Shown one piece after another: positions 1 through 13,604 of a stretch of DNA of 64,000 nucleotides. Each line of letters opens with the position of its first letter. The stretch's first letter is position 1. The position numbers were made by a program, and so were the translations under genes. The DNA is taken from contig MU839087.1 in NCBI GenBank assembly GCA_030685235.1, positions 186,001 to 250,000 of the forward strand, read 5' to 3'. This DNA comes from Copromyces sp. CBS 386.78. Taxonomy: Eukaryota > Ascomycota > Sordariomycetes > Sordariales > Sordariaceae. The notes below the pieces were generated by a model. The model made no database searches, had not been told where the DNA came from, and saw nothing but the letters and a program-made list of their open reading frames with translations.

Positions 1-212
1 TTAGCCTGTGACATGCCTACCCTGCACCGACCCTTAGATGTGCCATGCCTAGAGTTATAGCACGGTTACGTACAGGGTTATGTGCGCGTACGGACTGGCC
101 TTCTAGGGCTCTCGCCTATATAACCAGTCTTCCGTATATATCCTTCCTTTCCTCTCCTCTATATAATAACGTATATCCTACCCTACCCCCAATAGTACTT
201 TACCCCGTAATA
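1..212 (+). repeat. Left LTR of the Gypsy element (5' end outside window)
   Basis: Collinear with 7085-7296 without indels. The right LTR appears to begin about 10 bp further out (about 7075, RIP-changed TG start), so the left copy is cut by the window edge. It ends near gtaata, matching atgata in the right copy. Confidence 0.88.
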
Positions 213-3200
213 GTTTGTTATGCCTATTATTATGCTGCGTACGTTCAAGGGAGATAGATTTAGATTACGTTTAGTATAGAAAAAGAATTTAAATTATATC
301 CGCGATTAATCGTTTTGCAATTAAAGATTCGACCCTTTACGAATGGGGTAAATAAAGATTCGGTCGCAAATAGCACAATTCGAGCTAAGCAATATAATAT
401 AGGCATTAGCCTCATCTCTTTCTCCCTATTTATTAATTAAAACGGTACATTTAAAAATACTACTATATCCGTATTAATTTAATAATTAATAACGGACTAG
501 CTACAGGTTATTACCGATAATTTTATTATAGTAACCGCTATCGGCACCCTTTAAGCTACCGACCCTAAGAATTAAATAATTTATAATACTTTAATTAAAG
601 TACTTACAAACTTCAATAACAATCCTAATACTCGCGTTCTATTATATTATATTATAAATTATACTCTTATATTCGTATCGGTCCTAATATTCTACAACGT
701 CGCCCTCGCTTATAACCATTTCATTTATAACGACGTAATTAAAGTCCGTTCGTACGCTTAGAGAATTAAGGAAGACTTTACCGAATTTTACTAAGAAATT
801 AATTGTTTAAATATTTAAAATACTAAGTTCTAATAAAGAATTAACGAATTTAAATAATCTTTTAACGATTTTAAAACTAATACTTTTAAATTTTTCTAGA
901 AATAGAGATATAAGTACGCCGAAATTATTAATAAAATCTACGTTTAATTAAAATAAGTTTAAAAAATTAAAATACTTATTATAGCAATTATAAACGTTAA
1001 TAGTAGCGGCTATAGGTCGGTATAATTACGTACGTATATTATTCTATTCGATAGTAAAGGAGCTATTCTATTAGAAAAAGTGGAAAAGTATTGCTCTTAA
1101 TATATAAAAGTTAAATTATACTAAATTAACGAGCCGATTTATTTCGCCTTTAAATTTAAACATTTTTCGTATATCGTTAAATATTTCGAGGGCCCTCCTT
1201 TCGCAGCTATTGAATCGGTATTAGCTAATATTTTCAAATATTTAATTAATAATACTAAGTAGAAATAAAAAATTGCAATAGACCTTTTTAAGGAATTCGA
1301 TACTAAATATAATAATTCCAACCTTATTATTATCGTTCGTTATAAATTAAACAATTTAAAAATAATTAAAAATATACGCTAGGCCGTTTTCGAAGATTAT
1401 TTTACTATTTTTATTAATTAATACAATAAAAATAATACTATAAAGGTATATTTCCTTCGTAATAAAATTATTAAGGCCGTCCGTAATATTATCGTTTATT
1501 AATACCCGCTTTTTACCGATAACGATTACGGTAAATAGTTCTAAATAACCTATTTATTAACCTAGAACTATAAAAATAATATTTATTACGAGAAATTTAC
1601 TAACCTTTTTTATAAACTATTTTCTTTAAATAATTATAATATTATTTCATTTACGGAGTAGCCTATTAATTAGGGCGGTAACGTAATAGACTTTAATTCT
1701 ATATCTACTATTAATATTACTATATACGGTATAATCTCGTAAAAGATTTTCGAATATCGTATAAAAATTAGCGCGTATACCTATTACAATTATAAGAATT
1801 ATTTTTCGGCCGTTTACTATAATTATATTAATTTTAATAAGGATTCCTCCATTTCTACCCGTAGTAATCGCGGCGGTTACGGCGGTAGAAGCGGTAATAG
1901 AGGCGGTAGTAAAGGCGGTAATAATAATAATTCCGCTCCTTAATAGGGTTAATACGGCTACGGTTAATAGGGTTACGGTTAATAGGGCTACAGCTAATAA
2001 TATTAAATTAATATTATAAACGCTTAGGCAGCTAATAATAATAACGCCGCAGCGCCGTAGTATTAGTAAGCCCTTATCCCCACGTACGTCCCCGGCTTCG
2101 TTAACCCTATTTAAGGTAACGAAATTAATTATATTAATTAGTAAGGAAATATGTAGCCTTTAAATTAAATTGCGATTAGAAGTAATTATTTATAGGATAA
2201 ATATAGAAGGAGGAGGGTAATATCCCTATATAGCTAAATATAATTAAAATTTATAGATTTTTTATAGATAGCCATTATAAATATTCTAATTTATTAAACC
2301 TCTCTATCCAATTATCCGACGGATCGCGTAAAGTACATTATTTAGGCCTAATCAATAGCGGTTATATTACCCTAAGTTTTATCGACAAACATTTTATTTA
2401 TCGATATTATCTTCCCTTTTATAAATTTATAATCCCTAAAATCTTCTACCTTACGGACGGAAACTTAATTAAAAGTAATATTACTTATTTTATAAGAATT
2501 ACAATAGGGATAGACTACTATTACAAAGTTATTAATCTATTTATTTACAATCTAGCCGAAGATAACCCCATTATTTTAAGTTACCTATAGCTAATTTACT
2601 ATTTACTAAATATTTCGTAGCCTTACAATTCACTTTAATTTACCGCAATTTACGAAGAATACAGTTATTTCTTAAGGGGGATCCCTAATAATAAGCGGGA
2701 GGCCCTAATAACGAATTTAGTTATTTAATTTAATATAACGAATTTAATATTTAAAAAAGCTATATATAAGGAGGTACTAGACGAGGGTAAGCCTAATATT
2801 GAGCCTTAAACAAATATTTTACACCATATTTATATTATTGTAATTATAAAACAAGTAATTCGTTAACGGTTTAATTATTTTCGAAACCAGATTATTTACC
2901 GCTTAAAAATTTCTACAATTAATAAAATACTAGTAAGCCCTAATTAAGCCGTTATATTCTATACTATTCCCTACAGCGTAATTTCCCCTCCTCCGCTACG
3001 GATAGTCCTAATATTTTACCGGATAATTAGAAGATTCTATACCGTTATTATAAATTACCGAATTTAAATCCGTTACCTCTATATTTTAATAAGTCTTATT
3101 AATTTTAATAATATTAAAGAGCTATTTGCCACCGCCTTTAATTAATTAGTAGAAAAGTATAACTTTTAAATTATTTATACTATAAGGGCTAATATAGCCA

Positions 3201-6200
3201 AAAATATTAAATATATATTAAAAGAAAATAAATTGGTAAAAGAATATAATATTTTAAACCCGTCCGCTCTTAACAATAAATTTACCCTAGAAATAATTAA
3301 AGAAATATTAATAGGTAGAGAATAAAGATATAAAAAGTTCTTCGGTAGTAATTTCTATTATTAAATCGACAATTTAGTAAGTAAAAGTAATATAACTATT
3401 TTAAAAGCCGTTAAAATCTTTAATTCTATTAAAATTAATAGTACAAATAACAATTTTCCTTAGTACAAAAATATTATCGATTAATACTTCACTACTAACA
3501 ATATTATTTTATATAAAATTATTTTAGAGGATATTATAAAATTTTACAAAAAAGCCGATAAACCCCTTAAAATTAATATATAAATTTAAATTAAATTACT
3601 TCGATAATATTAGTATTATACGAATATTTTCCGTTAAAAAGGAGCTAAAACCCTTCTCTTTTATCGTTCTTACGATTTTAAAATCGAATTCTATCCGAGA
3701 ATTATACCCCTAGCCGTTCGCGGACGCCCTTTTAACCCCGACGAATTTAATATAATTAAGAAGTAGATTAATAATATATTATAGAAGAAATTTATCCGGC
3801 CGTTATAATTAGAAGTATCCACTCTAATCTTTTTAATAAAGAAATTAAGAAGAAGAGTCCGCATTTACGTAAATTATTACAATATTAATAATATTATCCT
3901 TAAATTACAGTATCCATTATTATTAATTAAAAAAACCCTTAATACGATCTATCGTACTAAGATTTTTATTAAGTTCGATATTATCGTTACCTTTAACTAT
4001 ATCTACATTAAAGAGGGGTACAAATAATTTATAGCTTTTATAATACAATTTAATCTATTTAAATTATTAATAATTCTATTTAACTTATAAGGCGCCCCCA
4101 GGGCTTTCTAGAATTATATTAATAATATTCTTTATAATATTCTTAACATTTACATAATTACTTATTTAGACAACGTTCTAATTTATTCCAATAATATTAA
4201 AGATTACGAACGGTACATAAACGACGTCTTTAACCGCCTAACTAGAATAAGCCTTAACGTTAATATCGATAAATACGAATTTTATACGATACGAATAAAA
4301 TATTTAAGCCTTATTATTATATTAGGAAATATCGAAATAGATCTAGAAAAAGTTAAAGCCGTTACCAATTAAATAATTCCTTAGTCTAAGAAATCCCTAC
4401 AATCTTTTTTAAACTTCGTAAACTTTTACCAATATTTTATTAAAGATTTTTCAATAATAGTAGGACTATTATACGAATTTACGAAGAAAAATATTATATA
4501 ATGTTAATCTATTACGTATAATTCTACTTTCAAAGCTTTAAAACGGGCTTTTATTAACGGGCCCGTATTAAAAATTTACAATTAGTTTAAAAAAACAATA
4601 ATTAAAATAGACGCCTCCAATTAGGCCGTAAGCGGTACTCTCTCTTAATACGGTAATAACAGCGTTTTTTATTTAATTACCTACTTTTTATCTAAATATA
4701 TAATTTAAAAATATAATTACAATATATACAATAAAGAATTGCTCGCTATTATTAAAGTATTAAAAGAATAAAAATTAGAATTCGAAGGAACCTAATAACC
4801 TTTTAATATTTTAATAGATTATAAAAACCTCTAAACCTTTATAATTAATAAATAATTTACTTAATATTATATAAAGTAGTTTTAATTCTTATTACAATTT
4901 AATTTTTTAATTAAATATACTTTAGGGCCGTAGAACTTTCGCTTTAATATTTTAAACTACAAATTTAATAATTACTTTACTAATACCAACGATAATCGTT
5001 TAATAGCCCGTTAGCGGGCGCTCTTAGATCCCATATAGTTCGAAAACGGCTATTTCGACCCTTTAAACTTTACTCTCCGCTTAATAAATAATTATAACAA
5101 TAAATTTATTAATAATATTATCCTAAATAATTACAAAATTTTAATTTTCTTTTAAAAAGTGGTTTTTTATTTATCGGATCCTATTTATAAATAATAGACC
5201 CTTAATATTAAGAAAGTATTTTATAAAATATTCGCAGAATATTGGGTAATTAATAACAGAATAGCTAAATAGCATAATAAGGTTATTATCGATTTTTACA
5301 ATAAGGAATTCTAATTCGTTTTAATTAATTATTAATATAATTCCTTTAGCGCAGGATATTTTAGCCGCAATACGATTTATAACTTTTTTTAATACAATTT
5401 TTATTAGGAGGGGATAGTTTATAATATTAGAATTTTCTATAAAGGTTATCTTCTTAGCGCTAAGACAAAACTTTTGAAATAAAAATCCGCTAATTTATTT
5501 AAATTTTCTAAAATTTCGCTCGTACTATAGAAAAATATTTCTATTAATTACATTACTTTACTACTTCTAAACGTTTACTTTAGCTAAACTTTTAAATATA
5601 TTACTATTATCGTTAATTAATTAATTAAAATACATTATTATATCCTAATAATAATTCTAGAAATTGAAGAATTAATTAATCGCTTTATTAACTAAATATA
5701 TTACCTTTACAACTTATTAAATATAATTTTCTCTAATTATAGTACGTAGTTCGTTTTATATTTTTAAAGTACTTTATATAAACGGTTTACTATTATTCGT
5801 AAATTAACTTCCGTTTTCTATTCTTAAATTAATATTTAAATAGAACGTATTAATATAGAAATAGAATAGTTTCTTCGTCTTTATATTAATTGGGTATAAA
5901 TTAATTAGGTTAAATAGTTTCTTTTTATTAAATTTACTAATAATAATACAATATCGTCGTTAATTAGCGTTTTGCCCTTCTTCGTTAATTACGGTTTTTA
6001 CCCCTAAATAAGTATAGAATTTTGTACCCCGCTATATTTAAATTTATTACCCGCTTAATTAAAAGAGTATTATAAAGTTAACGAATTGGCCGATCGTTTT
6101 TAAACGATTTAGGATTTTATATTATAGTAAATAAGACATACCTAAATATAGTACGAAGATAATGCTAATTATTACCGAATCGATTCCCCTAAGTATAAGG

Positions 6201-7074
6201 AGGGGGATTTAGTGCTTTTTAATACAATTAATTTCGCTAACGGCCGTCCGATACTAAAGCTTTGCTTTTAATGGGAAGGCCCGTTTAAAGTTATACGAAC
6301 GGAGTTTTATATAGTTTATTTCGCTTTATTTTCGAATATAAAGTGCGTTTTCGTTTTTTACGTTTCTATAGTCTAACTTTGGATCGGTAGAGGCCTCTTT
6401 GGCTAGAATATTTTAATAGACGTTAAGGTAAATAATAGAAGAATTATAATTTATATAGATAATTACGAGGAATATACCGAATAGGATTTTAAGAAATTTA
6501 TTAATTGTATTTAATTAAGTAATAATATTTATTAGTATTATTATATATAATAGAAAGGAGATTACCAACCGACTTAGGAGTTTAAAGCTAACGTTATTAA
6601 TTATAAAGAGATAATCCTACGCTTCTATAAAGAGAATTCCAATAAGTTAGTACTTCCCGAAATTTAATAATAGCCTGAATATATTAATACCGCTCTAATA
6701 CCAATACCTGACCCTATATTTATTTTCGAACCCCCCGAGTCCGTTCTTAAATTATTTAGACGGCGTTCCGTCCGCTTAATACGCTACGAAACCGCTATTA
6801 TAATTAATATATTTACTCCGCTCTTAAATAGCGTTACGACCGTTTATAAACCGACTAAACCGTTAGATAAAAAGGTAGAAGAATTTTTAGTATTATTGTA
6901 CGGGAAGATATTACGAAGGTTATTAAATATTTGGGTAGGTAGGATATTATTTATAGAAGTTATTAATTATAATAAGATATTGGAGGAAATGGAGTTGAAC
7001 GATTATAATAGTTAAGTTATTATTTTATATATATATCGTTTAAAGCTATTAGAACTTCTTTTGAAGGGGGATAG

Positions 7075-7296
7075 TATTATAGGATTAGTTTATAATATGC
7101 CTACTTTGTACCGACCCTTAGATATACTATGCCCAAAGTTATAGTACGGTTACGTGTAGGGTTATATGCGCGTACGGACTAGCCTTCTAGGGCTCTCGCT
7201 TATATAGCTAGTCCTCTGTATATATCCTTCCTTTCCTCTCCTCCGCACAACAACGTATATCCTACCCTACCCCTAATAGTGCCTCACCCCATGATA
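7075..7296 (+). repeat. Right LTR of the Gypsy element
   Basis: About 222 bp, preceded by a purine tract at 7060-7072. Differences from the left copy are transitions, as RIP predicts. A target duplication cannot be tested because the left flank is missing. Confidence 0.85.
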
Positions 7297-10200
7297 AATG
7301 TATATAATTAACAATATTTCGAATAAATAGTATTCGATTTATCGATAACTTTTCTAAGCCCTTAAGCACGACCCGTAGGTTAGAAGCGAAGAGCTAAATA
7401 GTATACTATCGAATTTGAAAATACTTAAACGACGTATATATAAGGCGATACTATATTTCGATATATAGACCGCTAAAAATTTAATATTTAACCTTAAAAT
7501 ATTATCGTCTTTATAAAGAAATACTATTCGATTAAGGGGAGAAATACCTACCTAAGACTTCTATATTATTAATCTTATCGATATTTACCGTCGTATAATA
7601 TAATTATTAAAGCTTATCGAAAAAATATATTAAGGCTTTATTAAATTAGTAGATAATCCGATAGAAGTTTAGTATAGCGTATAATAGATTGGATTAATTC
7701 GTACGATTAACGGCCAATTTGTATATTACCCCCTTTTCGCTAATAATTCCTTAATATAATTAATTTTCCTAGGAGATTTTATTAAGTTTGAATGTACGTA
7801 TATCGATTGTACGTATTATTATCGTCCCCGAAACGGTAAAGTATTATTGTATTCCGGTTAAATTAGAAGTATATACCGGGACTAGCGCACCTCTTGATTC
7901 TTAGGGGTTAAATAACTAGGAATCTTATATAGTATATCGATTGTATACTATAATTAAAAGGGTAATATTATTTTATTTATCTTATATTTTATTAGTCCTC
8001 GTACCTTATCCGGTAAGAATATCGATATTAATCTATTAGAAGCGGATACTATTAACCTATTAGAATTAATTCTAGCCCTAGACCTAATAGAATTAATCGA
8101 CTTAAATAAGGTTCGAAAAGGCCCGCTTAGCGATATTAAATTCGATTACTCTTATAGTAATTATATTATTTTCGATAACAATTTTATATACGATAAATTT
8201 ATATTAGTAATTTATTGTACGTACCTTAATATCGATAGTACGTTAATACTAGTCTGTAAGGTATCGCTAGTACTGGGTAAATTCGAAATATAGGAATTTA
8301 GTTGATAAGTATTAATTAATTAGTTTATTCGCTAGAAATATAGTACGGTATATTTTATACTTATATTTTAATATAACGATAACTTCGGCTTTTATTAATC
8401 GATAACGAAATTAATTATAGGATTATATATTTAAATTACTACGCTACCTCGGTAAGAATATATTAAATAGATTAATATTTTCCCGGTTATATTAAGTCTA
8501 TATAAGTCAAACTTCGAAAATATAATACAAGTATTCGAACCGTTGACTACGTTAGATAAAGGATACGTTATAATTATACGGAATTAGAAAGTTAATTTGG
8601 TAGCCCGTCCGATTTATAATTATATTAATAGTACATTTACTTACTAAACGTTATTATACGCTCCGATTATTGTATTAACGGGAGATATACCTTAGTAGAA
8701 CGAAAATAGTAGTATATTCGGAATAACTGCTAATTTTAATTGTTACGAATATAAAATAATTGTTAACAAGCGGGGTATTATCGATAATTTATATATTTAG
8801 TTAAATCGCGGCTACGTTAAATTTATCCGGTTACGCCGCGAATTCGATACTAGCCGGAAATATATTAAGGATAAAAAGGCGTTCAATACTAATTATAGTA
8901 TATTATTAGAACTACCTCCTATCTATTATATTATTCCTACGTTAAATTTTATTCGTAGCCGGCCGGGTAATGCTACTTATTCGGAATTTAAGGGTATTAA
9001 CGCTAATTTTTATATACTCTTACTAAATTTAATATTCAAACTAATTATTACCGTCTAGTACTCTAGAATCCTACGGTAAATATTATTCTATTTAAAATAA
9101 TAATGTATTTAATCGCTATTTAACTAGAAAATATATAGCCTCTAAGAATATACCCGATAATCGGTTTTAATAATAATTATTAATTTAATATAATTAGAAG
9201 AAACTAATTTAAAGGTAGCCTTTATTCGTAGAATAAAAGCAATTTTTAATATTATACTCTTTTAAGTTAGCGAATCACTTATCGACTATAATATTGTAAC
9301 CTATATTATAGAATACTACTACTATAATAGTTCTTAAAGAGTTATTAATATTTTAATATTAGTATTAACTAGGGTAATTAAAATAAATATATTATTATTA
9401 GCGCCGTTTCTCAAGCTTAAAAAATATATATATAAATATATCTATATAACAATTCGTACTAGTAAGCGATTATTCTAATTAATATATAAAGCTATAGCCC
9501 GGTCGATATTAAAAGTAATCGTAAGTAGCGCTACGGATAAACGACAACCTAAAAATATTATACCGGCTAGCTTATAAGTCGGTTCTCGTTTAATAATACT
9601 AATAATATTATAGCCCGAACTAGTAAATCCTATTATTAACCTACTAGAGCTTATTACTAATACGGATAGTGTGGCCGCTATAGATACTATAGTAGTAGCC
9701 GCCGCCGTTATTAATAATATTAACGTTAGCGTATTATTTATTACTTAAAAAGCGCTTAAATATCGTAAATAGGCAGTTAGACCTAATATTTATACTGGTT
9801 TATACTACTTCGAAACCTTCCGTCGTTACGGGCTAGTATTATTATTAATAATACTATTTAATAAATTTAAATATAAGTAAATATAGTAAATTTCTATATC
9901 CTTCGTATTAGATTAATTGCGTACGTATAATTATATTATATAATATGAAGTAGATTAGTAAATACGATAAGGTATAGAATATTAGGGTATTCTAATTCTA
10001 TTAATTAGTAATATTTAAATTATCCTATATACGGGGCAATTGGAATATATAGGGGTAGCGATTATAATACAATTTATAATTAACCGAATACTTTTTTACT
10101 AACCTCGTACAAATTTACGTTATTAATTATACTATTTAGTATTAATATTTACTCTTGCGAATAATACTAATTTTCTTTTATATATAGGGTTTAGAAGTTT

Positions 10201-11420
10201 ATTATAATATATTAGAACTATTACGAACCCGAAAAGGACTATCTATTATATAAGAACTTTATATAGTTAATCCGTTTTATATTATTGGATATATATAATG
10301 AAAAGCCGGATATAATTATACGTTTTAAATAATTGAAGGCGATAACGCTAACGCTATTTTTAAGCCTTATTCCTAATTACAGCTTAAATTTATTATTAGA
10401 CAATATCGACAATAATAATAATCCTTCGAATAGTACTATAAATACCGTATTTAATAATAGGTATAAAAACGCTAAAGTATTAATATAAGTAAAGGCAAAT
10501 ATATATTATAATATATATAATCTTTCTAATTACAACCAATAAATATCTTTAGCGTTTAGGGCTATATTATATAGAATATACCAGTAAGAATATAATTGCG
10601 ATATTATTATAATAGGGAATTAATAGATTATTTAATAGAAGAAGGTAATTTTTAATAATAAGTAAGTATAGTGCTTTATAGCGTAAATATAGGTATTAAT
10701 TTATAATATACTAATTGTAATATTCTTCGACTAGCGTTCTAAGTAGTGGCCGCCGGCGGATATTATATTGGGGTAATTATATAATATACTAGCGATTAAG
10801 GAGTAACCCTACCTACGCGTAGTTAAAATATATCTTTATATATAATATAAATATTAATAAGCATTATCGCTTATATTGATATTTAGACTACTATAATTAC
10901 AATCCGGTATATATTATAATTATTAATATCGAATTAGCGTAATAGCGGCCGTATAGTAGAGGAGGTAGTTAGTCCGGTAAATTATATTATATTTTCTTTA
11001 TTATTAAGCCCGTTTCTACAGTTAATAGTAAATTATTGGAATTATTAACTAGCCTTCCGATTATATAAATCGCTAACCTTAGTATTAATATTAATTAAGT
11101 GGATATTATAAAGGAATCCGTTTAAGAGATTATCGGCCTACCTACGTTAGAGTATAATGGCTTATTTATAGTCCTATTTATTATTAATAATTACGGCGTA
11201 CGTAAAATATAGATAGACCGAAATATAAAGTTTATACCGGGCGACCGATTGCTATTTATTAATTGGCGTATCTAATTTGTATAAATATAGTAATTCGGCC
11301 GTTCTGTAGAACTAGGCTAGTTACTAGTACTATATATAGGATTAGTAAATTGCGTATTAAATATACCTAGTCCGTATATACGTCGGTGTACCTCCCGAGG
11401 CGGCTTATTAGATTGGCGTT
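7297..11420 (+). mobile_element. Unclassified RIP-mutated repeat element
   Basis: AT-rich, TpA-rich and without ORFs like the neighbouring Gypsy element, but outside its right LTR. Plus-strand reading through stops gives protein-like stretches, for example around 7790-7960 (a Cys/Tyr-containing segment followed by RPRNGK) and around 9766-9880 (RPNIYTGLYYFETFRRYGL followed by a basic stretch). I see no RT YxDD motif and no flanking LTR pair, so a DNA transposon or another element class is possible. I could not assign a family. Borders are approximate: the left is the Gypsy LTR end, the right is where sequence becomes GC-rich near 11400. Confidence 0.55.
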
Positions 11421-11532
11421 ATCGGATAGTATTCTATTCAGGCCGGATATGCTCCCCTGCCTACCGGTAAGCTAGAGCCGGCCGGGTAGCGCTGGGGCAG
11501 GGACCGGTCCGGGCGGAACCGGGTAGCGCCGG

Positions 11533-11596
11533 AAGGAACCGGGCGGGGAAGGAACCGGGCGGGGAAGGAACCGGGCGGGGAAGGAACCGGGCGGGG
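11533..11596. repeat. 16-bp GC-rich minisatellite, four perfect copies
   Basis: Unit aaggaaccgggcgggg repeated at 11533, 11549, 11565 and 11581 without mismatch; diverged half-units extend upstream to about 11500. It lies directly beyond the RIP-mutated block. Confidence 0.95.
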
Positions 11597-11802
11597 ATTG
11601 TACCTACCTAACCTAAATCCACTAATATTCCTGTACGTGACTACTTTATCTAATTGATAAGCATGCTAATCGCTATCTTTGTTTTAGTAGTTATTTCTAA
11701 GATGGGTTATTTTTGTTAACGGTTATTTAAGATAACTGTTATTACGGTAAATAATTGAATGTACCTTCCGTTGTATGAGACAATTGATAGTTTGGGTATT
11801 TG

Positions 11803-12090
11803 CTAGTTGAGATTACTGCTAGTTTAGATTACTGTTAGTTTAAATTACTACTGGTTTAAATTATTACTGGTTAGAATTATTACTGGTTGAAATTACTGCT
11901 AGTTGAAATTATTACTAGTTAAAATTACTACTGGTTAAGTTCACTGCTGGTTGGGTTCATTGCTGGTTAAAATTATTGCTAGTTCAGATTATTATTAGTT
12001 AGGTTTACAGCTAGTTCCGTTAATTGTTAGTTGCATTGACTGCTGGTTGCGTTGACGGCTTTTTTAGTTAACTGCTAATTGGGATAGTGA
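11803..12090. repeat. 16-bp degenerate minisatellite, 16-18 copies
   Basis: Units of the form ctagttgaaattactg follow each other with an exact 16-bp period from 11803 to 12058, with two weaker units to 12090. Units differ mainly by C/T and A/G changes. It has the same period as, but a different sequence from, the array at 11533. Confidence 0.9.
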
Positions 12091-12640
12091 TTATATAATG
12101 TAGTCGCTTACTAAATAGTTACTTAATTGAAATAGCGGCATTATTGCTAGCTATTTCAATAAGAAGTTTGTCTTTATATCTATATAAGTATGAATTTTAG
12201 AGTTAATTATTAATAAAAGTAAATTATTGTAGAATGAATAATTAGCTCAAAGGACTATACTCTACATTAATAAATATTTAATATAATATATATTTTTATT
12301 AATTGCTTATTAGTTTAACTATTAGTGATATAAGCTTCTAACGACAATATAGCTGCTATATGTGCAGGCGGCTGAAATTTTTTAAGCTGTCGCTAGTGCT
12401 GCTTATTTACATAACATTTTAATTTTTATAAACCGTATTACACTAGTCTCCATTCCGCTTACCACCCCCCTATAAAACTAGGTAAGGAGGGGCCCATTGC
12501 TTATCTTATCGCTACTGATCATGTACAATAGTTGGTGGAGCCCGTACCCGCTAGGCAGCTGTGACTTGTGAGTGCCCCTGCTTACCTCATCATGCTGAAC
12601 AAGTGGATACGACGATGCAGGGGACATTTGAACAATGACA
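12091..12640. other. Intergenic stretch, no gene seen
   Basis: Moderately AT-rich sequence without coding potential that I can support; it forms the transition from the repeat block to the gene island. Confidence 0.5.
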
Positions 12641-12644
12641 TGCT

Positions 12645-13029
12645 TCATTTTCTCTTTTCTCTTCTGCGATTTACAAAAGCAAACACCGTGATGCTGTCGC
12701 CGATTACTTCTCCTTGACGAATCAAAATGAGCTTATCCGCTCCCAAATGCGCGCCTTCCAAGTTCGTGGCATACCACTTATTACGAGACCAGGGATAATC
12801 TGCGACTGGTTGTTCACCATAATCGTTTCTTTGTCCGTGCAACATGCTGTCCACAGGCACATATTTATTCCATCCTTCACAACTTAAACAGCAATAGCGG
12901 TATCACCAACTCGCACGAATGAAGGAGCCAACACGTCGAACCATAAAACCTTCGTCCTCGGTTTTGTATCTTTGGACCCCCGTTCGCTGCCCCCCAATGC
13001 GGTACACATCTCGCTTCCTGCCTTGGGCT
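12645..13029 (-). pseudogene. Possible degraded small coding region
   Basis: One minus-strand frame is open from about 13000 to 12645 except for a single TGA near 12906. Downstream of that stop it reads protein-like (YRYCCLSCEGWNKY and then about 70 further residues ending in a basic RRREKRK tail). A second frame upstream also looks coding-like (VLWFDVLAPSFVRVGD), so a frameshift is an alternative to the stop. No ATG starts the open part. It lies immediately downstream of the 92-aa gene and could simply be its 3' region. I do not recognise a family. Confidence 0.25.
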
Positions 13030-13109
13030 TGATTTCGGTTTCTTCCGGGCTTCACCACTTCTGTCAGACGCAAACATCAACGCCGTGAACAGGAGCAGCT
13101 TCGAAAATA

Positions 13110-13457
13110 TCACTCCTCCTCAGAAGGCTCGGATTCTTGAGCACGTTCTTCCTCCCTCTTCGTCTCTGCACTCTTTGCCTTTGGCTTCCCCTTCTTTGGT
13201 TCGTTCTTGCTCCCCGCCTCGTTTTCATAATCTCCTCCTCGTGCTTCGTACTCTTTGGCAAGCTTCATACCCTTCCATGCAGACCATTGGCCGACGCCGT
13301 CGCCCGACTTGTTGGGCTCTTGTTTGATCTCTACCCGCGAGACTATTAGCATGCCGTCCCAGTCTATGATGAAGGATAATTGGACTGTTCGCGTTATACC
13401 TTCTTTGAGCCCCTCGCGGAGCTCTGGGTCGGTGGGCTTGCCTTTGCTGCTTGGCAT
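13110..13457 (-). CDS. Small acidic/basic low-complexity protein (92 aa), conserved-looking fungal hypothetical
   Basis: Two exons on the minus strand, 13400-13457 and 13110-13330, joined by a 69-nt intron (GTATAA donor, CTAAT branch, TAG acceptor). Because the intron length is divisible by three, the unspliced frame is also open and looks like a 164-aa ORF. The spliced product starts MPSSKGKPTDPELRE, continues with EIKQEPNKSG and GQWSAWK, and ends in an acidic and lysine-rich tail (ESEPSEEE). I recognise this as the layout of a short uncharacterised protein common in Sordariomycetes; its function is unknown. The highly charged composition suggests a disordered protein. The start ATG at 13457 was chosen because the extension upstream is not protein-like. 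Confidence 0.72.
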   Translation of the reverse strand: MPSSKGKPTDPELREGLKEGITRTVQLSFIIDWDGMLIVSRVEIKQEPNKSGDGVGQWSAWKGMKLAKEYEARGGDYENEAGSKNEPKKGKPKAKSAETKREEERAQESEPSEEE

Positions 13458-13604
13458 CTTGGTGGATGAATGCGTGTAATTGAACAGCGATGGATGTTGT
13501 TGGATTTGTGTCGATATTTCCAACACTTCAGGTGTCTGGAGGTAGATGCTCTGAAGTCTTTTGCATCTGTTGCGACCACGGTCACTTATATACGAACACT
13601 TCAT

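Larger units (their letters stand above)
1..7296 (+). mobile_element. Gypsy (Ty3-type) LTR retrotransposon with chromodomain, RIP-inactivated
   Basis: The first 212 bases and 7085-7296 align without gaps and differ almost only by C/T and G/A transitions, so they are the two LTRs; about 10 bp of the left LTR lie before the window. Read on the plus strand through RIP stops, the interior shows a gag end rich in RGG/GGN (about 1860-1940), a protease-like INSGY..FIDKHF (about 2345-2400), reverse transcriptase with YLDNVLIYS (about 4158-4190, aspartate changed to asparagine), RNase H IDASN (about 4600), integrase (about 5300-6000) and a chromodomain-like end (about 6430-6510). The order protease-RT-RNase H-integrase-chromodomain is that of fungal Gypsy chromoviruses. 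No ORF above 60 codons survives except by chance. Polypurine tract ttgaagggggat precedes the right LTR. Confidence 0.9.

Noticed and set aside
45..257. 70-codon open frame at the left edge
   Set aside because: It lies inside the left LTR and adjoining leader of the Gypsy element; low-complexity text and RIP context.
11803..12090. CRISPR-like array
   Set aside because: Units are contiguous 16-mers without spacers, in a eukaryotic genome; it is a minisatellite.
13331..13399. 164-aa uninterrupted version of the 92-aa protein
   Set aside because: The extra 23 codons are a frame-neutral intron with good splice signals, and the extra N terminus is not protein-like.
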